A stretch of 14,142 nt of DNA, from NCBI GenBank assembly GCA_003153655.1, contig PMAK01000137.1, positions 15,943-30,084 on the forward strand, in the 5' to 3' direction. Under the pieces are notes generated by a model that ran no database searches, was not told the DNA's origin, and was given only the letters and a program-made list of their open reading frames with translations. Shown in pieces: positions 7,391 to 14,142 of the stretch. This DNA comes from Phycisphaerales bacterium. Its GTDB lineage: Bacteria; Planctomycetota; Phycisphaerae; Tepidisphaerales; Tepidisphaeraceae. Each line of letters opens with the position of its first letter. Position 1 is the first letter of the stretch. A program made the position numbers and the translations under genes.

Positions 7391-8757
7391 TGTCGCACGG
7401 CGACCGATTTCTTCGCGCGCTTTGCATCCTGCTGATGGGCTATGCGGTGATGGGGAAGGGATTCGCCTATATCGGCATCGCGCCATTCTATGTCGGCGAA
7501 GCGACGATGATCTATGGCGTGATCGCGCTGGTCGTCAGCCAGAACTGGAGCCGCATTTTGCGCACCGGATGGCTGTGGCCTCTTTTTGCGCTCATGGCCT
7601 GGGGAACGCTCCGCACGCTTCCGTATATCGAAAGATACGGCGTGGACGCACTGCACGACGCGGCGGTTTGGATGTGGGGCATTTTCGCAATCGTCATTTC
7701 CAGTCTGCTTGCGGCCGAACCCACGAGGCTTTTGTTTCTCGAACAGAAATTCCGTTCGTTCGCGAAATGGATGCTGATCCTGGCACCGATCGCGTTCTCT
7801 ATCGCGATCTTCGCCAACCCGCATCTGCCCAACGCTTTTTGGGCGGATGTGCCTTATGTGCTGGTGAAAGGCGGCGACCTGGTGGTGCATCTGACCGGCA
7901 TCTTCGCTTTCGCGGTTTTGCTGGGAGGATTGGAGACGGCGTTTGTCGTTCCGATGATGATTTTGAACCTTTTGCTGTTCTTCACGGGAAGAGCGGCGAT
8001 GGTGACCTTCTGCACGGGGGCGGCGATCGTCACCGCGCTGCGGCCGAGGTCGCCGGTGCCGTGGGGGGTGTTCCCGTCACTGGTGCTGGGCGTCGTGCTG
8101 CTGTGGGTGTTTGATGTTCACATTGGCATGCCGTCGCGCGAGATCGGGCGGGTTGTCTCGGCGGATCAGATTGTTGAGAACATCGCGAGCATCTTCACGG
8201 ATTCGGACAACGAGAACCTGGCGGGCAGCAAGCAATGGCGGCTGCTGTGGTGGGACACGATTTATGGATACACCATTCACGGAAAATATTTCTGGGATGG
8301 CAAAGGGTTTGGCGTCAATCTGGCTGACGACGACGGATTTCAGGTCGAACTGGATCACAGCCTGCGCAGCCCGCACAACGGACATCTGACGATGCTGGCG
8401 CGCGGGGGCGTGCCGATGTTGGCGATCTGGGCGGTGTGCCAACTGACGCTTGGGTATGGCTTGGTTTCGTCGGCTTGGTCGGCGTATCGGCGCAAGAATA
8501 CGCATTGGTTCGCGCTGCTCGTCTTTCTGTTCGTCTATTGGCTGGCGTATCTGATCAACGCATCGTTCGATGTGTTTCTGGAGGGGCCGGTCGGGGGGAT
8601 ATGGTTCTGGTGCGTCTATGGCTGGGGGATTGGCGCCGTCTGGATTTATCGGAATTGTCCCGAAGTGCTTGACGCAAAAGAGCAGCGGCAGCCGATCACC
8701 GCCGGGCGCAGGCGAAATCCGAAGATCGCGGAGGCGCTGGGAATATGCGCGTCCTGA
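7387..8757 (+). CDS. O-antigen polymerase/ligase-like membrane protein (Wzy candidate)
   Basis: Integral membrane protein of 456 residues that would polymerise the flipped repeat units in the periplasm. Seen: around ten hydrophobic segments, and between about residues 244 and 335 a large hydrophilic loop with the hallmarks of Wzy/WaaL-type proteins: RLLWWDT, GKGFG at 305-309, and SPHNGHL at 328-334, in which the His-Asn pair is typical. Three more membrane segments follow. Two tandem ATG codons (7387 and 7390) are possible; GGAG at 7381-7384 suits 7390, while 7387 gives an ATGA overlap with the previous stop. The position between two glycosyltransferases and beside a flippase and Wzz protein supports a polymerase rather than a lipid A ligase, but sequence alone does not separate these two activities. 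Confidence 0.82.
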   Translation: MMSHGDRFLRALCILLMGYAVMGKGFAYIGIAPFYVGEATMIYGVIALVVSQNWSRILRTGWLWPLFALMAWGTLRTLPYIERYGVDALHDAAVWMWGIFAIVISSLLAAEPTRLLFLEQKFRSFAKWMLILAPIAFSIAIFANPHLPNAFWADVPYVLVKGGDLVVHLTGIFAFAVLLGGLETAFVVPMMILNLLLFFTGRAAMVTFCTGAAIVTALRPRSPVPWGVFPSLVLGVVLLWVFDVHIGMPSREIGRVVSADQIVENIASIFTDSDNENLAGSKQWRLLWWDTIYGYTIHGKYFWDGKGFGVNLADDDGFQVELDHSLRSPHNGHLTMLARGGVPMLAIWAVCQLTLGYGLVSSAWSAYRRKNTHWFALLVFLFVYWLAYLINASFDVFLEGPVGGIWFWCVYGWGIGAVWIYRNCPEVLDAKEQRQPITAGRRRNPKIAEALGICAS

Positions 8758-9944
8758 TCTGCCACAACTTCTATCAGCAGGGCGGCGGCGAAGACCAGGT
8801 TTTCGCGGCGGAAGCGGCGCTGTTGCGGCGATTCGAGCATGATGTTGAGACCTATTCGGTTCACAACGACGAGATTGAATCCGCGGGAAAGCTGAAACTC
8901 GCGGCGACGACGGTTTGGAACCGGGACCAGGCTGGGGAAATTTATCGGCGGGTTCGCGAGCATCGGGCCGAGGTTGTTCATTTTCACAATACATTTCCGC
9001 TGCTGTCGCCGGCGGTTTACTCCGCGGCGCGCAAGGCCGGCGCGGCGGTGGTTCAGACGCTGCACAATTACCGGCTGATTTGTCCGGGAGCGACGCTGTT
9101 CCGGGAAGGCAAACCTTGCGAGAAATGCGTCGGGCGATTGCCGGTCGCGGGAGCGATGCATGGATGCTATCGCGGGAGCCGGGCGGTGTCGGCGGTGACG
9201 ACCGTGATGCTGGGGATTCATCGGGCGATTGGGACTTATGCGAATCAGGTGGATGCGTATATCGCGCTCACCGAGTTTGCTCGCGGGAAATTCTTAGAAG
9301 CCGGCTTTGATTCGGAACAGATTCATGTGAAGCCGAATTTTCTGGATCCTGATCCTGGGACGGGGGCTGGTGATGGGGGTTTTGCGCTGTTTGTGGGGCG
9401 GCTGAGTGAGGAAAAAGGGATTCGGCCGATGCTGGAAGCGTGGAAACGCGTCGGCGATGCGCTTCCGCTGAAGATCTGCGGCGATGGGCCGCTGGGAGAT
9501 GAAGTGCGGGCGGCGGCGGCGAACGAAACATCCATTGAATGGCTGGGGCGGCGGCCCCTGGAGGAAGTGATTGATCTGATGGGGCGGGCGTCGGTGCTGG
9601 TGTTTCCGTCGCTCTGGTATGAAGGGTTTCCTCGGACGATCGTGGAGTCGCTGGCGCGAGGGACGCCGGTGGTGGCTTCCAATTTGGGGTCGATGAAAGA
9701 GTTGATTCAGCCTGGACGTACCGGGGCGCTGTTCAATGCTGGGGATGTCGCGGATATGGCGAAGACTGTGGTGGAGCTTTGCGAGGATCGGGTCAGGCTT
9801 GGTGAGATGCGGCGAACGTCGCGCGAGGAATTTCTGGGGCGATATGATGCAGCTCGAAATCATCGCATGATGCTGGAAATTTATCGGCAGGCGATGGAGC
9901 GGCACGCGGGGCTGGAAGAATCCGAGGTCGTGACGGCGACATAA
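8745..9944 (+). CDS. GT4 glycosyltransferase with four-cysteine insert
   Basis: GT-B glycosyltransferase of family GT4, 399 residues, last gene of the cluster and probably a late step in repeat-unit assembly. Seen: the start MRVLICHNFYQQGGGEDQVF with glycine loop, VVHFHNTFPLLSP, then a cysteine-rich insert (C113, C125, C128, C141) containing GKPCEKC and HGCYRGS, ALTEFARGKF, VKPNF, and the donor domain with FVGRLSEEKG, ICGDGPLG and the E-x7-E element YEGFPRTIVESL (E293, E301). Cysteine inserts of this layout occur in a subgroup of GT4 enzymes; a metal site is plausible but not shown. It overlaps the Wzy-like gene by 13 bases, and a GGAGG lies in the end of that gene at longer spacing, so coupling is likely. 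Family call is firm, sugar specificity unknown. Confidence 0.93.
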   Translation: MRVLICHNFYQQGGGEDQVFAAEAALLRRFEHDVETYSVHNDEIESAGKLKLAATTVWNRDQAGEIYRRVREHRAEVVHFHNTFPLLSPAVYSAARKAGAAVVQTLHNYRLICPGATLFREGKPCEKCVGRLPVAGAMHGCYRGSRAVSAVTTVMLGIHRAIGTYANQVDAYIALTEFARGKFLEAGFDSEQIHVKPNFLDPDPGTGAGDGGFALFVGRLSEEKGIRPMLEAWKRVGDALPLKICGDGPLGDEVRAAAANETSIEWLGRRPLEEVIDLMGRASVLVFPSLWYEGFPRTIVESLARGTPVVASNLGSMKELIQPGRTGALFNAGDVADMAKTVVELCEDRVRLGEMRRTSREEFLGRYDAARNHRMMLEIYRQAMERHAGLEESEVVTAT

Positions 9945-9986
9945 ACTACGCCGCTAACCGGCAACTCAGCATTCATTTCTTTTTTG
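9934..9986 (+). terminator. Weak possible terminator after the exopolysaccharide cluster
   Basis: The last codons and trailer can form small stems (CGGCG 9934-9938 with CGCCG 9949-9953, or GCCG 9950-9953 with CGGC 9959-9962), followed at a distance by a T-rich run near 9977-9985. The stems are short and the T run is not adjacent, so this is only a candidate; termination may be Rho-dependent. Confidence 0.2.
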
Positions 9987-10005
9987 TCCACTCGGGTTCA
10001 TCTTA

Positions 10006-10083
10006 TCGCAAGACACGACAGTATTCGGCTATACTGCCTGGGCAGTTTTAGTTCTTCCACGGCTATTCAGACATGGATGTCTG
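10006..10083 (+). promoter_or_regulatory. Candidate promoter and two inverted repeats before the sugar importer
   Basis: TATACT (10030-10035) matches a -10 box well; the best -35 candidate (TCGCAA, 10006-10011) is weak. The perfect inverted repeat ACTGCC-TG-GGCAGT (10033-10046) overlaps the end of the -10 box, where a repressor would block transcription; read differently, its stem plus TTTTAG could be a small terminator. A second perfect inverted repeat CAGACAT-GG-ATGTCTG (10068-10083) ends on the base before the TTG start codon and occupies the place of a Shine-Dalgarno sequence. Both have 2-base centres. Regulatory roles are inference. Confidence 0.45.
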
Positions 10084-11478
10084 TTGAAAATCATTTCGCG
10101 AATCATTTTGACACTGTTGTTGGGTGGCGCGCTCTGCGTGCTGGTTTTTGGACCCCGGCCGGAGCCGGCAATTCCGGCGGAGCGCGCGCATGATGTCGTG
10201 ATTCATTATTGGGAGAAATGGCTGGGGCCCGAATATGACGCGATCCAGCAGATTGTGAATGATTTCAACAACAGCGTCGGGCGGGAAAAATATATCTACG
10301 TGGAATTGATGTCGATGAGCGACATCGATCAGAAGACGCTGGTGGCGACGGCGGGCGGTGTTCCGCCGGATGTCGCGGGACTTTGGGATCCGATGGTCGT
10401 CCAACTGGGTAGCCTTGGGGCGCTCGAGCCGCTGGAAGATCTTGCCAAGGCGCATGGGATCACGGCGGCGGATTACAAGCCGGTCTATTGGAATGGCAGC
10501 CACTGGGCTGGGCATCTCTATGCGCTGCCGAGCACGCCGGCGGCGGTGGCGCTGTTTTATAATACGCGGATTTTTCATGAGAACGCGGCGAAGTTGCGGG
10601 CGGCGGGATTGGACCCGGATCGGCCGCCGCAAACGATCGATGAATTGGATCGATATTCGGATGTGTTAACCACATTCGTGACGGATGCGCACGGGAATCG
10701 GCATGTAACGCGGGTTGGCTATTTGCCGATGCCGCCGGAGTGGGATTGGTATGTCACGAGCATGCCGCTCTGGTTTGGGGCGGAGGAATGGAATGTCAAA
10801 AGCAGGCAATTCACGCTGACCGATCCGGGGGTGATTCGAACTTTCGACTGGATGGAGAGTTTTCCGCGAAAGCTGGGAGTGGCGGCGGTCAGTGAATTTT
10901 TTACGAGCCAGGGTGGGTTTGATACCGCGCAGAATTCGTTCATGCGGGGGACGCAGGTGATGGAATTGCAGGGGCCGTGGATGGCGCTTTACATCCATCA
11001 TAATAACCCGTCGATGGATCACGATTGGGCCGTCGCGCCATTTCCGACAGCCGTGCCGGGGCTGAAGGATGTGACCTATTGCCCATTTGATACGCTGATG
11101 ATTCCGCGCGGGTGCAAGCACATTCCCGAGGCGTTTGAATTCATCGCGTATGTGCAACAGCAGGCCGTGATGGAAAAGTTGTGCATGTTGCACTGCAAGG
11201 GCTCGCCGCTCAGCAAGGTAAGCTCGAATTTCCTGCATCATCATCCCAATCCGTACATCGGCGTGTTTGAAATGCTGGCGTCCAGCCCCAACGCACACAT
11301 GACGATGCAGTGCCCGATCGCGCAGGAGGCCGGGGCTGAATTGACGGCGATCGTGCAAGGCGTCCTGGCACTGGAGGTGGATCCGGTGCCGGCGCTGGAG
11401 CGGGCACAGGTGCGGCTTCAGGCCAGATACGATGAGTTTGAGACGGCTCTCAAACGCCGGATGCGCGTGAAGAACTGA
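10084..11478 (+). CDS. Carbohydrate ABC transporter, extracellular solute-binding protein
   Basis: Periplasmic-side binding protein of a sugar importer (solute-binding family 1, MalE/UgpB type), 464 residues. Seen: an N-terminal basic residue and hydrophobic segment at about 5-22 starting MKIISRI, a proline-rich linker, then IHYWEKW (40-46), where the first beta strand of the binding fold begins, GGVPPDVAGLWD, and YALPSTPAAVALFYN at about 146-160, a conserved family segment, and later LQGPWMALY. The hydrophobic segment has no lipobox (Leu, not Gly/Ala/Ser, precedes the Cys) and no obvious signal-peptidase site, so the protein may stay anchored in the membrane. TTG is the only start that keeps this segment; no Shine-Dalgarno is seen and a hairpin lies immediately upstream. 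The first permease gene follows 16 bases after the stop. Ligand cannot be deduced; a mono- or oligosaccharide is likely. Confidence 0.9.
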   Translation: MKIISRIILTLLLGGALCVLVFGPRPEPAIPAERAHDVVIHYWEKWLGPEYDAIQQIVNDFNNSVGREKYIYVELMSMSDIDQKTLVATAGGVPPDVAGLWDPMVVQLGSLGALEPLEDLAKAHGITAADYKPVYWNGSHWAGHLYALPSTPAAVALFYNTRIFHENAAKLRAAGLDPDRPPQTIDELDRYSDVLTTFVTDAHGNRHVTRVGYLPMPPEWDWYVTSMPLWFGAEEWNVKSRQFTLTDPGVIRTFDWMESFPRKLGVAAVSEFFTSQGGFDTAQNSFMRGTQVMELQGPWMALYIHHNNPSMDHDWAVAPFPTAVPGLKDVTYCPFDTLMIPRGCKHIPEAFEFIAYVQQQAVMEKLCMLHCKGSPLSKVSSNFLHHHPNPYIGVFEMLASSPNAHMTMQCPIAQEAGAELTAIVQGVLALEVDPVPALERAQVRLQARYDEFETALKRRMRVKN

Positions 11479-11494
11479 ATTGCCAAAGAGACTT

Positions 11495-12394
11495 ATGGCT
11501 ATGACCCGCGGAGAAACTCGGAATTTGCTGAAAGGACTGGCGTTTCTCTCGCCATGGCTGGTCGGGTTTGCCGTCTTCATGCTTTTGCCGATTGTTTTGT
11601 CGATGTATTACAGCCTGAGCGATTACAACCTTCTTCAGCCACCGGCATACATCGGGGCCGCGAACTACCGGGCGCTGATGCACGATGGCATCTTCTGGAA
11701 ATCGTTGCGGGTGACGATGCTGTATGCGGCGATATCGCTGCCGGCGGGACTCTTTATTTCGCTGGGCGTGGCGGTTTTGCTGAACGTGAGCGTTCGCGGG
11801 CAATCCATTTTCCGGACGATCATCTTTGTGCCGTCGCTGGTGCCGACGATCGCGGCGGCGATTTTGTGGAAGTGGATGTTCAACCAGCGGCTGGGATTGA
11901 TCAATCGAGCACTCGCCCCGCTGCTGGAGTTGTTGCATAAATCCGGGCCGCCCTGGCTGGATCAGTCGTCGTGGGTGATTCCATCGCTGGCGCTGATGAG
12001 CATCTGGAGCGTGGGGAACACGGTGATTATTTATCTGGCCGGGTTGCAGGATGTGCCGCGCGAATTGTATGAGGCTGCGGAGCTTGACGGCGCGGGAAAA
12101 ACGCAGCAGCTTTGGCATGTGACGATTCCGATGATCTCGCCGGTGATCTTTTTCAATCTTGTCATGGCGATCATCGGAATTCTTCAGGTTTTTGACACAC
12201 CCTTCATGATGACGCGCGGCGGCCCGAATAGGGCGAGCTATTTCTATACCTATTACCTGTACGACAACGCCTTCACGTCGTTGAAAATGGGATATGCGAG
12301 CGCGATGGCCTGGATTCAGTTGCTGCTGGTGCTGGCATTGACGGGGATCGCGTTCTGGTCGAGCAAAAAATGGGTTTACTATCAGAGCAAATGA
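11495..12394 (+). CDS. Sugar ABC transporter permease, MalF/UgpA type
   Basis: Inner-membrane permease, about 299 residues with six predicted helices, forming the channel with the next gene product. Seen: FLSPWLVGFAVFMLLPIVLSMYYS-type first helix region (segment beginning at about residue 17), the periplasmic loop with LSDYNLL and a NYRALM segment typical of the MalF/UgpA group, IFVPSLVPTIAAAILWKWMF, and the cytosolic EAA loop YEAAELDGAG (E193 to G199) followed by TIPMISPVIFF, which docks on the ATPase. The frame is open from a TTG at 11480, but ATG 11495 with AGAG at 11487-11490 is preferred; ATG 11501 is also possible. The stop overlaps the start of the next permease (ATGA), so translation is probably coupled. 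Confidence 0.93.
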   Translation: MAMTRGETRNLLKGLAFLSPWLVGFAVFMLLPIVLSMYYSLSDYNLLQPPAYIGAANYRALMHDGIFWKSLRVTMLYAAISLPAGLFISLGVAVLLNVSVRGQSIFRTIIFVPSLVPTIAAAILWKWMFNQRLGLINRALAPLLELLHKSGPPWLDQSSWVIPSLALMSIWSVGNTVIIYLAGLQDVPRELYEAAELDGAGKTQQLWHVTIPMISPVIFFNLVMAIIGILQVFDTPFMMTRGGPNRASYFYTYYLYDNAFTSLKMGYASAMAWIQLLLVLALTGIAFWSSKKWVYYQSK

Positions 12395-13254
12395 CGAACC
12401 GACGCGAAAAATTCTGGACGAAGCTGGCGACGTACATGGTGCTGATCGTCATCTGCGCTTTGGCGATCATTCCGCTGTTTTGGATGGTTTCGACGAGCCT
12501 GAAGAGCGATACGCAGATCGTGGAATCGCCGCCGAGATGGTTGCCCGACAAACTTGTGTGGAACAATTACCGGCTGGCGATTTCCAGCGACTGGGCGCAT
12601 TTCCCGCTGTGGACGCGCAACACGCTCATCATCGCGGCGCTGGCGGTGATCGGCACAACATTTTCCAGCGCGATCGTCGCGTATGGATTCGCCAAAATCC
12701 GCTTCCGAGGACGCGGCGTGCTTTTCGCGCTCATGCTCAGCACGATGATGATTCCGTTTCCGGTGCTGATGGTGCCGCTGTTCAGCATCTTTGTCTGGAT
12801 GGGGGACCATACGCCGATTCAATGGCTGGGAACGAGCAAGCCGCTTTGGGCGCCATGCTGGTTTGGTTCGGCATTTAGTATTTTTCTGTTGCGGCAATTT
12901 TTCATTACCGTTCCCGATGAATTGTCGGAAGCGGCGCGAATTGACGGGTGTTCGGAATGGGGGATTTTCTGGCGGATCATGCTGCCGCTGTCACGGCCGG
13001 CGCTGTCGGTGGTGGCGCTGTTCACATTCATGTGGGCGTGGCGGGATTTTCTGGGTCCGCTGATTTATCTTCAACGGCCGACGCAATACACGTTGGCACT
13101 GGGTCTGCAAACGCTGCAATCTCAGCATGGGAGCACGCCGTGGAACCAGCTGATGGCCGCGAGCGTGCTGGTAATTCTGCCGGTATTGGTGCTTTTCTTT
13201 ATCGCGCAGAAAACGTTCATCGAGGGGATCGCAACCACCGGGCTGAAGGGGTAG
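12391..13254 (+). CDS. Sugar ABC transporter permease, MalG/UgpE type
   Basis: Second channel subunit, about 287 residues with six helices. Seen: an N-terminal helix reading LIVICALAIIPLFWMVSTSLK, split by the typical family Pro and followed by the periplasmic PPRWLPDKLVWNNYR stretch; NTLIIAALAVIGTTF; and the EAA loop SEAARIDGCS (E180 to G186) followed by IMLPLSRPALSVV, the ATPase contact. The C-terminus TFIEGIATTGLKG is the standard MalG-type ending. ATG 12391 sits in an ATGA overlap with the first permease; ATG 12370 seven codons upstream is an alternative. No ATP-binding gene follows, so the complex must use an ATPase encoded elsewhere, as is known for systems sharing an MsmK/MalK-type subunit. 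Confidence 0.93.
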   Translation: MTNRREKFWTKLATYMVLIVICALAIIPLFWMVSTSLKSDTQIVESPPRWLPDKLVWNNYRLAISSDWAHFPLWTRNTLIIAALAVIGTTFSSAIVAYGFAKIRFRGRGVLFALMLSTMMIPFPVLMVPLFSIFVWMGDHTPIQWLGTSKPLWAPCWFGSAFSIFLLRQFFITVPDELSEAARIDGCSEWGIFWRIMLPLSRPALSVVALFTFMWAWRDFLGPLIYLQRPTQYTLALGLQTLQSQHGSTPWNQLMAASVLVILPVLVLFFIAQKTFIEGIATTGLKG

Positions 13255-13466
13255 CGGGGCTATTTATCGGACGCAGCCAGGACCTGCCCGCAAGGTTGTT
13301 ACAAGCGGCACATTCTAACCCATGGGGTGGCTTCAAACCGATGAGGGGAGGAGAGCGTATATATATTGGCAGGCGGTAATTGAGTGCCGCCGAGTAGTAC
13401 GCTCCGAAGCGATTAGGGCATTTGCCCATCCCTTCAGGCAATCGTATGTTCGGAGCAGGGAGCAAT
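13255..13466 (+). promoter_or_regulatory. Hairpin-rich intergenic region, possible structured leader
   Basis: No credible gene is seen in these 212 bases. Predicted stems in order: GACCT/AGGTT (13281-13285 with 13293-13297, one wobble), a possible weak end of the transporter transcript; GGCGGTA/TGCCGCC (13372-13378 with 13385-13391, one wobble); and a nested element with outer arms GCTCCGAA (13401-13408) and TTCGGAGC (13449-13456), middle arms CGATT (13410-13414) and AATCG (13440-13444), and inner GGGCA-TT-TGCCC (13416-13427). TGCC (13423-13426) could instead pair with GGCA (13437-13440). TATATT (13362-13367) is a possible -10 box without a good -35. The outer stem ends directly before AGGGAG (13457-13462), the ribosome binding site of the next gene, so structure here could control its translation. 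Function is inference. Confidence 0.5.
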
Positions 13467-14075
13467 ATGTCTGACAAATATGCATATTCACTGAATGGCG
13501 AGCATTATCGGGGCGCTTTTAGCAGCCGCGAGGAGGCTGTGAGCGAGGCGATAGAAGCGGCGCGGCGATGCAGCGATACGCCGCAGACGATTTACGTGGG
13601 CCGGCGCGTGCCGGGCGATTGCAAGGCAACGGGGCACGCCCGGACGGTTCTGGCGAACATGGCTGCTCGGGCGCGTGAAGAATTTGGGGATGACGCGTCA
13701 GCTTATCTGAGCGGGCTATCCAAACAGCAGATGGAGAACCTCGACGAATCGCTGCAATTGGTGATTCTCGGGTGGCTGCAACGGAATGACCTGACGCCGA
13801 CCTTTTTTAAGGTTGAGGCGATTGGGGAGTATCCGGTTCCGCGATCGAGTGTTGACCGCTCGCTTGATGAAGATGGCGAAGTGGTTGCGGAAGCGGAGCT
13901 TGCCTGGAGTGGATCTCAGGTAGTTCTCCTGATGCCGCAGCAGGCCGATTACGTCACCATTTGGCACTCGCATGGATGGAAAACGGTAATTGCGGAAGAC
14001 GATTGGGCGGAGGAGATCGGAAAAGCAATTTCCTCTGGCAAAAAGCATCCGATGGACGGTGAGGTACAGCAATGA
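13467..14075 (+). CDS. Protein of unknown function, 202 residues
   Basis: I do not recognise a characterised family. The ATG at 13467 has AGGGAG at 13457-13462; the frame is open from a TTG at 13422, but that part lies in the hairpin region and is rejected. Residues 1 to about 125 form one block: a Tyr-rich start (KYAYSLNGEHYRGAF), a helix REEAVSEAIEAAR, TIYVGRRV, then mostly helical segments around LSGLSKQQMENLDESLQLVILGWLQ. This outline resembles small helper proteins seen in phages and accessory regions. After an acidic linker (about 126-145), a second block holds VVLLMPQQADYVTIWHSHGW and a short helix, ending in a charged tail. No signal peptide or membrane segment is seen, so it is probably cytosolic. 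It overlaps the next frame by ATGA, implying a two-gene unit separate from the sugar importer. Confidence 0.72.
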   Translation: MSDKYAYSLNGEHYRGAFSSREEAVSEAIEAARRCSDTPQTIYVGRRVPGDCKATGHARTVLANMAARAREEFGDDASAYLSGLSKQQMENLDESLQLVILGWLQRNDLTPTFFKVEAIGEYPVPRSSVDRSLDEDGEVVAEAELAWSGSQVVLLMPQQADYVTIWHSHGWKTVIAEDDWAEEIGKAISSGKKHPMDGEVQQ

Positions 14076-14142
14076 GTCTGAAGGTAAAAGTCGCCTTGGC
14101 GCAGGATTTTCTTGCGAATCTTGCAAAACTTTCCTCGGCCGT
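14072..14142 (+). CDS. 5' end of a gene running off the window; RelE-like start suspected
   Basis: An ATG at 14072 overlaps the stop of the preceding gene (ATGA) and the frame stays open for the 23 full codons to the window end, encoding MSLKVKVALAQDFLANLAK followed by LSSA. The pattern of a short beta strand and then a helix with FLANLAKL resembles the beginning of RelE/ParE-like toxin domains and of the larger proteins in which such a domain is fused to a UvrD-type helicase. With so few residues this is a suggestion only. The coupled start strongly supports a real gene. Confidence 0.55.
   Translation, partial: MSLKVKVALAQDFLANLAKLSSA

Noticed and set aside
7167..8114. Plus-strand open frame of 315 codons overlapping the first GT4 and Wzy-like genes
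   Set aside because: It is out of frame with both supported genes, rich in Arg and Gly and shows no membrane segments or motifs.
8077..8994. Minus-strand open frame of 305 codons across the Wzy-like and second GT4 genes
   Set aside because: Composition is Pro/Arg/Gln-rich without any family signature and it crosses two well-supported genes.
9984..10193. Small plus-strand frame covering the start of the binding protein gene
   Set aside because: No ribosome binding site, begins in the intergenic region and runs out of frame through the signal segment of the binding protein.
13341..13379. Mini-frame of 12 codons ending RIYIGRR, similar to TIYVGRR in the unknown protein downstream
   Set aside because: The similarity is only a few residues; it could be a remnant of a duplicated gene start, but nothing around it supports that.
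13255..13466. Possible tRNA or integron attC site in the hairpin-rich gap
   Set aside because: No TPsiC-like GTTCRA segment or cloverleaf is seen, and the arms do not match the conserved attC core triplet pattern.
1..14142. CRISPR arrays, insertion sequences or transposase genes
   Set aside because: No regularly spaced repeats, terminal inverted repeats with target duplications, or transposase motifs were found.

Overview
The window holds two chromosomal gene groups, all on the + strand, plus the start of a third unit. The DNA is GC-rich. Several starts are non-ATG or lack a clear Shine-Dalgarno sequence, genes overlap by ATGA junctions, and the sugar transporter is of the MalE/MalF/MalG type with no ATPase gene beside it. 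Together with the unusual BY-kinase and sugar transferase, this looks to me like a Gram-negative bacterium of the Planctomycetota (Phycisphaerae-like) or wider PVC group. That placement is inference from style, not from a marker gene.

Region 1 (262-9944) is a seven-gene exopolysaccharide cluster of the Wzx/Wzy type. Its order is: a Wzz/BY-kinase fusion (262-2442), a polyprenyl-phosphate sugar-1-phosphate transferase with a degenerate GGDEF-like N-terminal domain (2614-3837), a WecG/TagA/CpsF (GT26) glycosyltransferase (3887-4699), a Wzx-like flippase (4696-6018), a GT4 glycosyltransferase (6080-7390), a Wzy/O-antigen-ligase-like membrane protein (7387-8757) and a second GT4 enzyme (8745-9944). 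The sugar transferase would load the first sugar phosphate on the lipid carrier, the three glycosyltransferases would extend the repeat unit, the flippase would move it across the inner membrane, and the Wzy-like protein would polymerise it under length control by the Wzz protein. No outer-membrane exporter (Wza) is visible. The Wzz fusion has Arg in place of the Walker A Lys and no C-terminal tyrosine cluster.

Region 2 (10084-13254) is a carbohydrate ABC importer: a solute-binding protein with an uncleaved-looking N-terminal anchor and two permeases. The nucleotide-binding subunit is not in the window. Two inverted repeats, one overlapping a possible -10 box and one abutting the TTG start codon, lie in front of it.

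Region 3 (13255-14142) starts with a 212-base intergenic stretch that can fold into several consecutive and nested hairpins ending just before a ribosome binding site. A 202-residue protein of unknown function follows, overlapped by ATGA with a truncated reading frame whose first residues resemble the start of RelE-like or RelE-helicase proteins. This edge has an accessory-region character and is the least explained part of the window.
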